NCBI GenBank assembly: GCA_022925895.1 | Contig: JAKSYS010000786.1 | Coordinates: forward strand, 1 to 25,708 | DNA: 25,708 nucleotides | Direction of reading: 5' to 3' | Source: Fragilaria crotonensis | Taxonomy: Eukaryota > Bacillariophyta > Fragilariophyceae > Fragilariales > Fragilariaceae | The notes under the pieces: model-generated | Database searches by the model: none | What the model was told of the DNA's origin: nothing | What the model saw: only the letters and a program-made list of their open reading frames with translations | Shown: positions 9,032 to 16,967 of the stretch, piece by piece | How the letters are laid out: each line of letters begins with the position of its first letter | Position numbering within the stretch: the stretch's first letter is position 1 | Translations under genes and position numbers: made by a program

Positions 9032-9336
9032 GGGATTTTTGAAGTGGAGTCGTGCAAAAATCCCGCGATGTAAATTGACAGCGGGATTTTTGGAGTCCCA
9101 AAGTCCGAAAGCATCGCGATGCATGTTTTGAGACCGCGGGCTTTCTAGACTACTCGACTCCGAAAAACCATGGGTCTCAAAACATTGCGGGATTTTGGGA
9201 CTACTTGACTCCAGAAAACCTGCGGTCTCAAAGCATTCTGGGATTTTTGGAGTTCTGGACTGAAAATCCTTTGGTCTCAAATCATCTCTGGATTTCGGAC
9301 TACAAGACCCCGAAAATCCCGCGGTCTCCAAAACAA
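9032..9336 (-). repeat. 51-bp (17-codon) degenerate tandem array, about six units
   Basis: Units begin near 9032, 9081, 9136, 9187, 9238 and 9286; two are exactly 51 bp and the others 48-55. The plus-strand unit resembles GCGGGATTTTTGGA, then GACTCC-GAAAA, then GCGGTCTCAAAACATT. Each unit is itself an imperfect inverted repeat (GCGGGATTTT against AAAATCCCGC). On the minus strand the array reads as 17-residue repeats (SPKIPQCFETHGFSESS type) in a frame open from 9397 to 8933. Frame preservation suggests the repeats were once translated. Confidence 0.75.
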
Positions 9337-9339
9337 TCA

Positions 9340-9993
9340 GATTTTTATCGGCAACAATGATGAGTTTTGTTGGAATTGCAACATCACTTGGCTTCAACTT
9401 TGTTTGGTGCTAAAAATGGGCCCATTGAATTCCAGCAACAAGATAATGTCCAGCATCATCAACACTACTATCCCATGCCCAACTCTTTTTGCCTTCCATG
9501 GTATAGGCTTCCCAGTGTTGCCTTGTGAGTTCATACAATCAAAATGGAGGGTTTCCTCCTGTCGTGTTCTTGTTAGCTTTGATTCTTCTGGTCCTGCTTT
9601 GAGCCTTGATACATACAACCTGTTCCACAACACACAATATGATATTTTTTGCCACCGCCGCCGTTGCCAACAAGGTGTTACCCCTGCCTCATTCCAGCAA
9701 CTTCAAATTCCATCAAGAGTAGCTGTAAACAACTTGCCTCCTTGCCAAACAATGATCTTATCCCGCCATTGCAAATTGACTCTGTATTTTACTTCCCAGC
9801 GAAGTAGCTAAACCTTCTGACCCCATAAACTAGCTATGCTTACTAGTTGGCTTTGCAAACTCAAGCAAGGAGGTCTGGAATTTGACTGTCCACAAATGCA
9901 CCGCTGCTATCCAAAGACCAGATGATGAAAGGCAGGATGGCAGTCCATTGCTTCCGATCAAATGTGGCAGCATCCAAAGCCTCGTCCTGCCTG
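9340..9993 (-). pseudogene. Decayed minus-strand coding stretch D
   Basis: Read on the minus strand, protein-like blocks appear in order: DEALDAATFDRKQWTAILPF near 9990-9900, WRDKIIVWQGGKLFTATLDG near 9785-9710, and RRIKANKNTTGGNPPF then RQHWEAYTMEGKKSWAWDSS, DDAGHYLVAGIQWAHF near 9590-9415. Single stops and frame changes separate them. The last block continues in frame, past one TAG, into the 17-residue repeat array. Trp/Lys-rich blocks of this kind often come from mobile-element proteins, but I cannot name the family. Confidence 0.35.
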
Positions 9994-10495
9994 AATCAAT
10001 GTTCTGGTTAATGTGGACATGTGAGCTACTTCTGCTATGATACTAGTACCTTTTGTTGCAATTGTTTTCAACTCCAGACAGCAGCTGCAATAGTGCGTCA
10101 ATCAATCAAGGATACACAATGTACGAGCCTGCCATTTAGGGAGCCTTCGCATCCATATTTGAATTAGCAGAGGGGATCAAAGATCAAACCATTGCTGAAT
10201 TGGGAATTGGGAGGCGCGAGGCGCGTGCTCTGGGTCGGGTCGGCGTCGTCTGCGGGCGTGCCAGGGCTCCATTGAAAACCTGCGGAAGAATTTTGTTTTG
10301 CAGGATTCCTATGACGTCACGTCACCGTTTACGAGGTTCTACATCACTGTCTATACGAATACCATATGAGATTCTGAATACCGGTATATCGCATTTATTT
10401 CAAGTCGATTTATTTGATCTTTGATCACAAACCAAATAACACACTCTCCCACGCTTGATGTCGCATGGATCACCTTCGACCTTAACGGTTACACC
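9994..10495. other. Region upstream of the cyclophilin gene
   Basis: No gene is recognised. The right half should hold the promoter and 5' leader of the cyclophilin gene and contains a palindromic CRE-like element at 10312-10324. The GC content rises near 10210-10280, unlike the AT-richer flanks. Confidence 0.5.
10312..10324. promoter_or_regulatory. CRE-like bZIP site TGACGTCACGTCA
   Basis: A perfect palindromic TGACGTCA (10312-10319) overlaps a second ACGTCA (10319-10324), about 170 bp upstream of the cyclophilin start. TGACGT/ACGTCA elements are bZIP targets and are described as CO2/cAMP-responsive elements in Phaeodactylum carbonic anhydrase promoters. Regulation of this gene by such factors is inference from sequence alone. 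Confidence 0.5.
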
Positions 10496-11452
10496 ATGCC
10501 ATCTTTCATCAACGCCAGCGCTGCTGAGTTCTGCTTCATTGATCTAGACTTTAACGACTCTAGAGCAAAGTTCGCTCGATGCGCCGCCTTTGTTGCTGCC
10601 ACCGACTCCAGGTATGGCTTTTCCTCCAACGACTTGCGTCTGTTGGGTGAGTGAATTATCACGTATTCCAGATCTATATCAGGTAGATCATGAGTGGAGT
10701 GGCAAGGAGAGATCAGTGAAACCCCGTCGGCAGGAAATCGGATTGTTGTCAAACTCTATTGGAATGTCGCACCGTTGGCGTGCGAGAATTTTGCCACTCT
10801 CTGTTGGAATGGATCTCAAGGTAAACCAGTTCCAACGGGAGAATCCGGTAAGCCGATGACATATCGTGGTTCGACGGTCCATAGAATTCAAACGGATTTC
10901 GTTTTGCAAGCTGGTGACTTCGTCAAAGGCAATGGCTCGGCTGGAGAGAGTATCTTCGGTGGAAAGAAGTTCAAGGACGAACGACCAGGGTTATTATTAG
11001 GACACGACCGAAATGGTGTGCTATCAATGGGGAATTCGGGCAAGAATTCGAATTCGTCGCAGTTTTTTATCACCTTAGCAGCAGCACCCCAATGTAATGG
11101 TAAGCACGTGGTGTTTGGTGAAGTTGTCTCGGGTTTTGCAGTTCTAGACTATGCAACAACCTTTGCCACAAAGGATGGGACTCCGACGGTTCCCGTCACA
11201 ATCACCGACTGTGGGCTGTATACTCCATTCAAACTCCGGGATCCGGATACTGGTTCTGATCAACCTGACGATGAAGCCTATTCCGGCATTTCTCCGGTTT
11301 TGTACAGCGTCCTCGCGTTGCAATCGTGGCACCTGGCTCGGCGATTATGGCTCGATTCGTCAACGCAATTGGGAGCATTTGTGACGTCGTGGCGCCTCTC
11401 TGTGCGGACCAGGAAGGTGTCGCTTGTCCAAATCATTGACACAATTGCTTGA
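10496..11452 (+). CDS. Cyclophilin-type peptidyl-prolyl isomerase, divergent
   Basis: Exon 1 (10496-10646) encodes MPSFINASAAEFCFIDLDF and on to ...NDLRLLG. The intron starts GTGAGTGA at 10647. Acceptors ending at 10694, 10706 or 10709 all keep frame, so the exact join is uncertain. Exon 2 carries the cyclophilin domain: IVVKLYWNVAPLACENFATL, VHRIQTDFVLQAGDF (the Arg, Phe and Gln of the active site are kept), LSMGNSGKNSNSSQFFIT, GKHVVFGEV, then ITDCG. The position equal to Trp121 of human CypA (cyclosporin binding) appears to be Gln, and the next Leu is Cys. Cyclophilins isomerise X-Pro bonds and act in folding or complexes; no targeting signal or membrane segment is clear. The last ~50 residues are uncertain because other frames look equally coding there. 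It is convergent with the downstream SUMO-like gene. Confidence 0.85.
10647..10694 (+). other. Probable intron of the cyclophilin gene
   Basis: The donor is GGTGAGTG at 10647. The shortest in-frame acceptor is CATGAG ending at 10694 (48 nt); GCAAG at 10706 (60 nt) and GGAG at 10709 (63 nt) also keep phase. Without splicing, exon 1 stops at TGA 10649-10651, just inside the donor. Confidence 0.65.
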
Positions 11453-11645
11453 AAACTTTGGCGTGGACGTTATCTTGGTTGCTCCAGCCTGCTCCTCGTT
11501 GGTCGCTCATGTCGGCCTACCACCGAAATGGTCATCCTGGAAGAAATCAGTAGTGATTTTGGAAGCTAAGTATGTTGAAGCTCTCGCAGTTATTCGTACT
11601 CAATCTTGGCTCTACGGCGAATCGAAGGAAGATGGTGCAGCGTAG
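11311..11645 (+). other. Coding-like tail in two further frames after cyclophilin
   Basis: Directly overlapping the last part of the cyclophilin frame, a second frame reads PRVAIVAPGSAIMARFVNAI and on to about 11440. A third then reads SLTQLLENFGVDVILVAPAC to KSVVILEAKYVEALAVIRTQ and ends at TAG 11643-11645. Both look more protein-like than the cyclophilin frame there (Arg/Trp/Ser-rich). Each step is a -1 shift. Possibilities are indels in the assembly, unrecognised introns, a decayed fusion partner, or a separate small gene. I find no clean GT-AG pair that joins all three. Confidence 0.4.
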
Positions 11646-11867
11646 GATATAATCTAACGGTTACAGTACACCGTTCGGTGACCTCCCCTACCGTGGTGTT
11701 GTCGTCGCCTCACCTTGCGAATCCTCGTATTGAAAATGGGTATAGTGAGATTTCTTGACCGGACAAGGTGAAAACTTTGGGGAAACAGCAAACGGAAATG
11801 CAGCGCTTCTCGATTTCTGAGCCACGGATGACTTCGAATCAGATTGTACCTAGACGAAAGCCCCTTC
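11646..11867. other. Convergent 3' spacer
   Basis: Short spacer between two genes transcribed towards each other. It probably holds both 3' untranslated regions. No other feature is seen. Confidence 0.5.
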
Positions 11868-12815
11868 TCACTTGACAGTCACGTCAATGATGTCTTCTGT
11901 CTCCATGTCGTGTGATTGAGGTGTTCGTGACATTCCCAAGGCCTCCCCTTCAAACGCGAAGCTGACAAGTTTGTCCATGGCCAAGTTCATGCGCTTCTTG
12001 TACAACATAACAAGATTGGAAAAGGGTTCGCGTTCTCGGAGTAAGAATTCATCTTCCGATATCAATTTGCCTGACTGGATGGTTCGTAATTTGAGAGTCA
12101 GACTGGCACCGAGATTTTGGGAAATTGATTCGATAACCCGAAGGACCAAGGTGGCGCCATTGGAAATTTGGTGCGACGCAGGAGTCTTGGTCAGATCCAG
12201 CGCGTTCGGAAGGTGGGTGTTCTGCAACACTAACTCCAGATCCTTGCCAAGACCCAATTGAACACGCAAGCGATCCAATGCCTTTTGCAGTGGTTCCAAT
12301 TTGTAGAAGGTGCTTCTCATAAAGCGATTAAGGTATTGAATGTTAACAGACAATTTGGATCCCAAATTCCGATCCGGCAAGTCGAAATCAAGAATAACTC
12401 CTTCGTCCGTTTCAGGAATGTCTTCGGCATGGTAGGTTTGTGCCCTTTGTAGACTTTCACGAGCCATCCTCGCTTTTCGAATTGATTCTAAAGAGGAGGA
12501 GTGTTGTTCCAAAATTCGAGTGGGAAGAATTGCCACTTGATCGTCGTCTGAGGAATCGTCGTCTAGCAGGTTGAATTCTGCCGTGTTGTATGACTTGGGT
12601 TTTGTGCTGATTTCGATGTCCGAATCGTCGTCATCTTCAGCTTCCAACCGTTGCACGAGGCTGACGGATGGTCTGGTTCGTTTACTTGAGAGCATAGTAT
12701 CATCTTCACGGTCACTGTCACTATCACTTTCACCGACTGGTCGTTTCTGCCGAAAAGATTTTTTCGTGAAGGTGAATATGTCGATGGTATCCTTCGCATC
12801 ATTGTCGCTACTCAT
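11868..12815 (-). CDS. Rad60/Esc2/NIP45-type protein with SUMO-like domains
   Basis: 315 residues, no intron, starting at ATG 12815. The C-terminus (about 239-315) fits the Rad60 SUMO-like domain: LTLKLRTIQSGKL, PFSNLVMLYKKRMNL, VSFAFEGEALGMSRTP, ending EDIIDVTVK without the Gly-Gly needed for conjugation. An earlier stretch (about 155-232) resembles a second, weaker SUMO-like domain. The N-terminal third is disordered and acidic with Ser-Asp clusters (GESDSDSDREDD, EDDDDSDIEIS, LLDDDSSDDD), which look like casein kinase 2 sites, plus basic patches (KKSFRQKR, SSKRTRP) that could direct it to the nucleus. Family members dock on the SUMO E2 Ubc9 and support genome stability. It is divergent from the mitochondrial carrier gene across a 660-bp GTAC-rich spacer. 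Confidence 0.82.
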   Translation of the reverse strand: MSSDNDAKDTIDIFTFTKKSFRQKRPVGESDSDSDREDDTMLSSKRTRPSVSLVQRLEAEDDDDSDIEISTKPKSYNTAEFNLLDDDSSDDDQVAILPTRILEQHSSSLESIRKARMARESLQRAQTYHAEDIPETDEGVILDFDLPDRNLGSKLSVNIQYLNRFMRSTFYKLEPLQKALDRLRVQLGLGKDLELVLQNTHLPNALDLTKTPASHQISNGATLVLRVIESISQNLGASLTLKLRTIQSGKLISEDEFLLREREPFSNLVMLYKKRMNLAMDKLVSFAFEGEALGMSRTPQSHDMETEDIIDVTVK

Positions 12816-13475
12816 GGGTCAAGTTTTCAAGTTTCTCGATAAATCCCGCGAAGAGGGAAGTTGGAAGGAAAGAACAAGAGGAATTCAATCGGAGAAAGTC
12901 GTCTTCGTACCTGCGCAAGTTAACAATAGGTTGCAGGATGTAATGATGCGATTAGAGTCATAAATGTCAGCCTACCACCAGGGGCGCCGATGACATGAGC
13001 CGCTATTTGAATTTTGAATCCTGTCGAGACGAACGGAGAGAGAGAGCGACAACGAAGCACTGCGACTCTGCGACACGTTCATGGTTCATATGTAGTTCAT
13101 AGGTTAATACTATGCGTATGAGTACTAGTACTCGGATACTTCATAATCCGAGTGCTGTACAGTACATACATGGTACCGGTACTGATTGAATCACGAATGG
13201 TACCAGTACAGTTGTATGTCATACCTGGTACATTTCTCCGGTAGGGTACCTAGTACTCGTACAAGTACCGTCGCACCGAGCGAGTCTGTGACTGCGACGA
13301 ACAACTGCCGACAACGCACTTTCACGTTGCGACTTGCGACCATTCAAAATTCGAATATTGGTCACACAATTCAGTTCAGGCATCGATGCACTTTTACCCT
13401 TACACCTATAATAATCACTCGGTCGCACTTCAATCCAAGACAACTCTCACTAAACATCGCCAACGAAAATTCCAT
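12816..13475. promoter_or_regulatory. Divergent intergenic region between two genes
   Basis: This 660-bp spacer must contain the promoters of both the SUMO-like-domain gene (-) and the carrier gene (+). No canonical core element was confidently found. Its middle is a dense GTAC cluster (13122-13268). Short open frames are not convincing genes. Confidence 0.5.
13122..13268. repeat. GTAC cluster (13 copies in 147 bp)
   Basis: I count 13 GTAC tetramers between 13122 and 13268, against about 0.6 expected in random sequence. Many extend to AGTACT, GGTACC or larger dyads such as GGTACCGGTAC. GTAC is self-complementary, so the block can form many small alternative cruciform pairings. It lies between two divergent genes. 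Confidence 0.85.
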
Positions 13476-14480
13476 ATGTCGGAGAAAACATCTGTGGCCG
13501 ACCCTCGCGCCGTTACAAGAGATATCTTCTCGGCAACATTGGGTTCAATTGCTTGTTGTTACACGGGTCAGGTAAGTTGGCTTTGACGAGGACGAACCAT
13601 TGGCCAGTCAACTGCCAACCCAACAAACATTCGGTACTGCTATGTAATACAAATCTTACTTTTCCTTTTTTACCTCTCTATTTCCTAGCCTTTCGATACA
13701 GTGAAGGTCAGAATGCAAACCAACCCGCTGCTGAACGGATCGGTTGTTGGAACTACGGCCTCGATCTTTCAAAATGAAGGCATCGCTGCCTTTTGGAAGG
13801 GAGCAGTCCCGACCGCCATGGGCATGGCCGCTGAAAACGCCATGGCATTTGGTGTTAACGAAGCGCTGAAAAGAGCCTTTCCAGATGACGCTCTTAGCAA
13901 CACAACGGGGCAGCCGGATCTGTTCAAACCCTTTCTCATGGGAAGTTTGACTGGATGCTGTTCGGCAATTGTACTATTACCGTCCGAAATTGTCAAGGCC
14001 AAGACCCAGGTCATTGTTGGATCTCATAGTTCCGATCAAATCTTTAAGGATATGATAAAACGCGGGGGTATGAAATCCTTGGCTGTGGGACTTGAGGGAC
14101 AATTGATGCGTGATGGTAGTTTTTATGCCTTTTTCTTTGGATCCTACGAGGTTTTCACGTATCTGTTTCGAACTCACGTACCATCGATGCCAGACGAGTT
14201 GAATTACTTCCTTTCGGGTGGATTTGCGGGAATGGTTGGATGGACCATGGCTATGCCATTTGATGTTCCGAAGACGAATGTTCAAGCTCGATACGACACC
14301 AAAGTTGTCGGATCGTACTTTCCAGAACTGCTGAAAATTGGACGAGAGCGAGGCATCCGAGGATTGTATTCTGGTTTAGGACCGACTCTGATTCGTGCTT
14401 TTCCGGCTAACGCGGCGCTCTTTCTCGGCGTTGAGAGTGGTAAAAAGTTGTTTGACAACTGGTTGTGGAAAACTTCATGA
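13476..14480 (+). CDS. Mitochondrial carrier, ornithine/acylcarnitine type
   Basis: Six-helix solute carrier of the inner mitochondrial membrane, 295 residues, in two exons: 13476-13571 and 13689-14480. The 117-nt intron (GTAAGT...CCTAG, phase 0) falls just before the first signature. All three family signatures P-x-[DE]-x-x-[KR] are present: PFDTVK (33-38), PSEIVK and PFDVPK. Contact-site regions (NAMAFGVNEALKR; LMRDGSFYAFFFGSYEVF; RAFPANAALFLGVE) resemble the ornithine, basic amino acid and carnitine/acylcarnitine branch (SLC25A15/A20/A29). The last motif, RAFPANAA, is the strongest pointer. An Arg-Asp pair stands where ornithine carriers have Arg-Glu, so the substrate cannot be fixed. There is no cleavable presequence, as usual for the family. 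Confidence 0.9.
13572..13688 (+). other. Intron of the mitochondrial carrier gene
   Basis: Donor CAG|GTAAGTTGG at 13572 and acceptor TTTCCTAG|CC at 13688, with a pyrimidine-rich tract before the acceptor. Removing 117 nt joins YTGQ to PFDTVKVRMQ, completing helix 1 and the first carrier signature. Confidence 0.92.
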
Positions 14481-14877
14481 GCAATATTACCATGGTTGAA
14501 CGACAGAGTGGATTCTCCTGAGATCATTTTGGAGATTTCTTGTGTGTGGCGAATTCAAAAACGTATTGAAACACAACCCATGCATTGCGTTGATCGCGTC
14601 GACGGAGTGACGCTGGGTGACAAGGACAGCAATCATGTGCACACACCACCTGGTGGTGATAAACTACAATATGAGTATTGAGAATCCGACTATTCGTGCA
14701 TGCCTTAGACCTTGTTACGCCCTGATTGCTAAAGAACGGGGTCTGGCATGCTCATACAAGAAATGGCCCCTCGTTCTTGATGGTGCGCGCCGCGCGCCAT
14801 GTTACCCTTCATATTATGACTTACGATGAACAATAATCTTGATAAGCAACCTATGACCTATGACCTATGACCAATCA

Positions 14878-15136
14878 GGTACAAGTACTACCGGTAGTAC
14901 TCCCAGAACTCGTACTGTTACTACGGGTGGGATTATACCATTGATACATACTCGAGTACTGTATTACCTGGTACAAGTATGTCGTATGTCGTATGTCGTA
15001 TGTATGATCTACGGTAGTGTTCCATGCCGAAGATTCCTGTCCAGTACATGGCCAGTGGTAGCGTGTGATAGTAATACAGTACAATAGTTGAGTAGAACTG
15101 TTGGTAGTTGGTACTTGGTACTAGCTAGTAGTACTT
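14878..15136. repeat. GTAC-rich intergenic block
   Basis: About eleven GTAC tetramers occur in 260 bp, including ACTACCGGTAGTACT and GGTACTTGGTACTAGC-type dyads. It flanks three perfect GTATGTC repeats (14977-14997). Confidence 0.75.
14977..14997 (+). repeat. 7-bp microsatellite (GTATGTC)
   Basis: Three perfect tandem copies of GTATGTC, followed by a partial GTATG. It lies within the GTAC-rich block. Confidence 0.85.
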
Positions 15137-15214
15137 GTCCCATGGTGAAATCTCGAGTTTCGCACTTTTCACTTCTTCTGTAATGCGTTTGTCTGACCAA
15201 TGAACATGGTTCGT

Positions 15215-15496
15215 TCACACGTCGCCAATTTGGGGAACTTGGGTACCAGGACATTTTCCTCCACCGGAATCTTGTACGGTAGTACTACAGTACGATATAT
15301 TCGCCGTGAGCGAATCTTGTACTTCACCCTCCAGTAACCAATCAGATTCGAGTTCGGCGTTTGGAGTCATGTTGCAGGATTGATAAACATCCATACCTGA
15401 GGTTTGTTCTACGAGCACAATTGTACTTGTATCCCCTACTCGTAATAGCCAACGGTAGTAATCGTACGTGTTCAATTTTTTGCAGCCGCTCTTCAT
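15215..15496 (-). CDS. Possible small hypothetical protein, 93 residues
   Basis: ATG-started frame, reading SGCKKLNTYDYYRWLLRVGD, then NAELESDWLLEGEVQDSLT, ending in a Gly/Pro-rich tail. The composition is plausible for a protein, but there is no recognisable domain, signal peptide or neighbour context. It could be a chance frame within intergenic repeats. Confidence 0.2.
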   Translation of the reverse strand: MKSGCKKLNTYDYYRWLLRVGDTSTIVLVEQTSGMDVYQSCNMTPNAELESDWLLEGEVQDSLTANISYCSTTVQDSGGGKCPGTQVPQIGDV

Positions 15497-15771
15497 GCAA
15501 CACGCACCCCAACTGAGGACGACGCAATTTCATTGTCAGTAATAGTCGTCGTAGAAGCAGCGTAGAAAACGCCAACGTCAGCCATGTTCAGGGCCATCGA
15601 AACTCGAAACAGAAAGCGTTCAGAGAATACATACAGGGTATTAGGCCTATATCCTACATCTATTCAGCCAGTGCACACATCTCACCATTGAATAGTACTT
15701 CTCACCGCAGATTCCACTCGTATCGATTTCCTCTAGGCCACTTCCTTTGCCATCAAGACTTGTTGATTATC

Positions 15772-16251
15772 ATGTTCCGCCTGTTTCAATTCATCATCGT
15801 TGCTTCCGCTTTCATCGCCACGACTTCCTTCTCTCCTGTGGCATCTTCGAGGGTTTGGGGAAGGTCACGTTCTATCGTTTTGAAGGCTGCCGTCATTGAA
15901 AAAGAGGCACCATTCAAGACCAAGGGTCCTGCCGTATTGGAACCTGAAACCGAAACAGGCACTCCTCGCAAAGGAACGGATAGAACCGAGAAACGTGAAC
16001 GATCCGGAAATGAAGCGTGGGAAGTGAGAATTTACAACGATGGACTGAACACAAGAGAACACGTTGCTCGCTCTTTGGTTCAAATTACGGGACTATCGGA
16101 AATTACTGCGTACAATACCATGATGCAAGCACATCAGAATGGTATGGCTGTCGTTGGGACGTGGGTTTACGAAGTAGCAGAGATGTATCATGATGCTCTG
16201 CGGAAGCAAGGCATCGTCTGCGATCTAGTACCTGTGGATGGCGACAAATAA
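15772..16251 (+). CDS. clpS: Plastid ClpS-like protease adaptor
   Basis: 159 residues. The first ATG is 15772; the frame is open upstream but without an ATG. Residues 1-20 (MFRLFQFIIVASAFIATTSF) form a signal peptide with an ASAF junction, followed by a Ser/Arg-rich transit-like stretch, so import into a secondary plastid is likely. The ClpS core is about 83-157: EVRIYNDGLNTREHVARSL (Asn89-Asp90 of the N-degron pocket), MMQAHQNGMAVVG (His121), then EVAEMYHDALRKQGIVCDL. ClpS binds proteins with destabilising N-terminal residues and hands them to the ClpC/ClpP protease. The 'NTREHV' and 'LRKQGI' wording is closer to plant plastid ClpS than to E. coli ClpS. The hydrophobic gate Met of E. coli ClpS aligns with Arg here. 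Confidence 0.85.
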   Translation: MFRLFQFIIVASAFIATTSFSPVASSRVWGRSRSIVLKAAVIEKEAPFKTKGPAVLEPETETGTPRKGTDRTEKRERSGNEAWEVRIYNDGLNTREHVARSLVQITGLSEITAYNTMMQAHQNGMAVVGTWVYEVAEMYHDALRKQGIVCDLVPVDGDK

Positions 16252-16380
16252 GGAGTCCATCCTTGACCTTCACAGACGAACTCGCAGCGTGAAGTTTCCA
16301 TCTCTAGTTGAAAAGAGTCTGTCGAAGGGAGCCACGCTGAAAAAGTACTTCCTTTTTCGATCATTATCACCCCGAACAGG

Positions 16381-16410
16381 CCCACACACACACACACCCA
16401 ACACACACAT
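16381..16410 (+). repeat. CA-dinucleotide-rich tract
   Basis: CACACACACACACACCC followed by ACACACACAT, just downstream of the ClpS-like stop and probably in its 3' untranslated region. Confidence 0.85.
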
Positions 16411-16699
16411 CCCGCAAACCAGTACCACTACCATCCATTTCATCGCGTTTCTTCAATAAGCTTCTACTTAGTTTTGTTATTTTTAGGATCTACACCGGTC
16501 CATCGCTTCCATTTCCTAAGTTCGCGTTGACGTCCATCTCGTGAAACAGATTCTTGCGTGCTCCTTTTGTTGAATCAGCCCTGCCGAATTGCAACAATGG
16601 ATTTTTTTGAAGGTGTCAAGGAATGTGGAATTCGGAAAATCTGAACTCAGTCCTTTCAGGCGGCATAAAAACACAGGATCAGTAATCAGTATGGGGTAG

Positions 16700-16935
16700 C
16701 ATTAGCGTACTGTACTGTACATGCATATGCTGTATGCTGTATTGTGATTTCTGATGCTGTGCTACCAGGTACTGTATGTACTGGGAATATCGGCACGAGT
16801 ATCAGGGAATATCGGCACAGTACTTGTACCAGAGGTATGACGTACTTGTTACTGGTACTCCTGGTACAGTATACTCACCGTGTCACCTTTTTGGCGTCTG
16901 TATGTCATACATACGGAGTACTCCGAGTACACAGT
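16700..16935. repeat. GTAC-rich block upstream of the desaturase-like gene
   Basis: About twelve GTAC tetramers occur in 236 bp, including GTACTGTACTGTAC and AGTACTCCGAGTAC. A phrase 'GGGAATATCGGCACGAGTA' is partly duplicated as 'GGGAATATCGGCACAGTA' at 16786 and 16806. The cluster occupies the probable promoter and leader of the next gene. Confidence 0.75.
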
Positions 16936-16967
16936 GATGGATCTTTGATCCGTGCGATCTTGTCAGG

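Larger units (their letters stand above)
14481..15771. other. Long intergenic region before the ClpS-like gene
   Basis: No confident gene. It contains CTATGAC repeats near 14850, a second GTAC-rich block at 14878-15136 and a 7-bp microsatellite at 14977-14997. A minus-strand frame at 15215-15496 is listed separately. The right end should hold the promoter and leader of the ClpS-like gene; an upstream in-frame extension of that gene has no ATG. Confidence 0.5.
16252..16967. other. Intergenic region between ClpS-like and desaturase-like genes
   Basis: No gene seen. It holds the ClpS 3' untranslated region with a CA-rich microsatellite near 16381-16410, and a GTAC-rich block at 16700-16935 that reaches to within about 35 bp of the next start codon. 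Confidence 0.55.

Noticed and set aside
9404-9811. 135-residue plus-strand frame
   Set aside because: The minus strand over the same bases gives the more protein-like blocks (decayed stretch D). The plus frame is Ser/Cys/Phe-rich without motifs.
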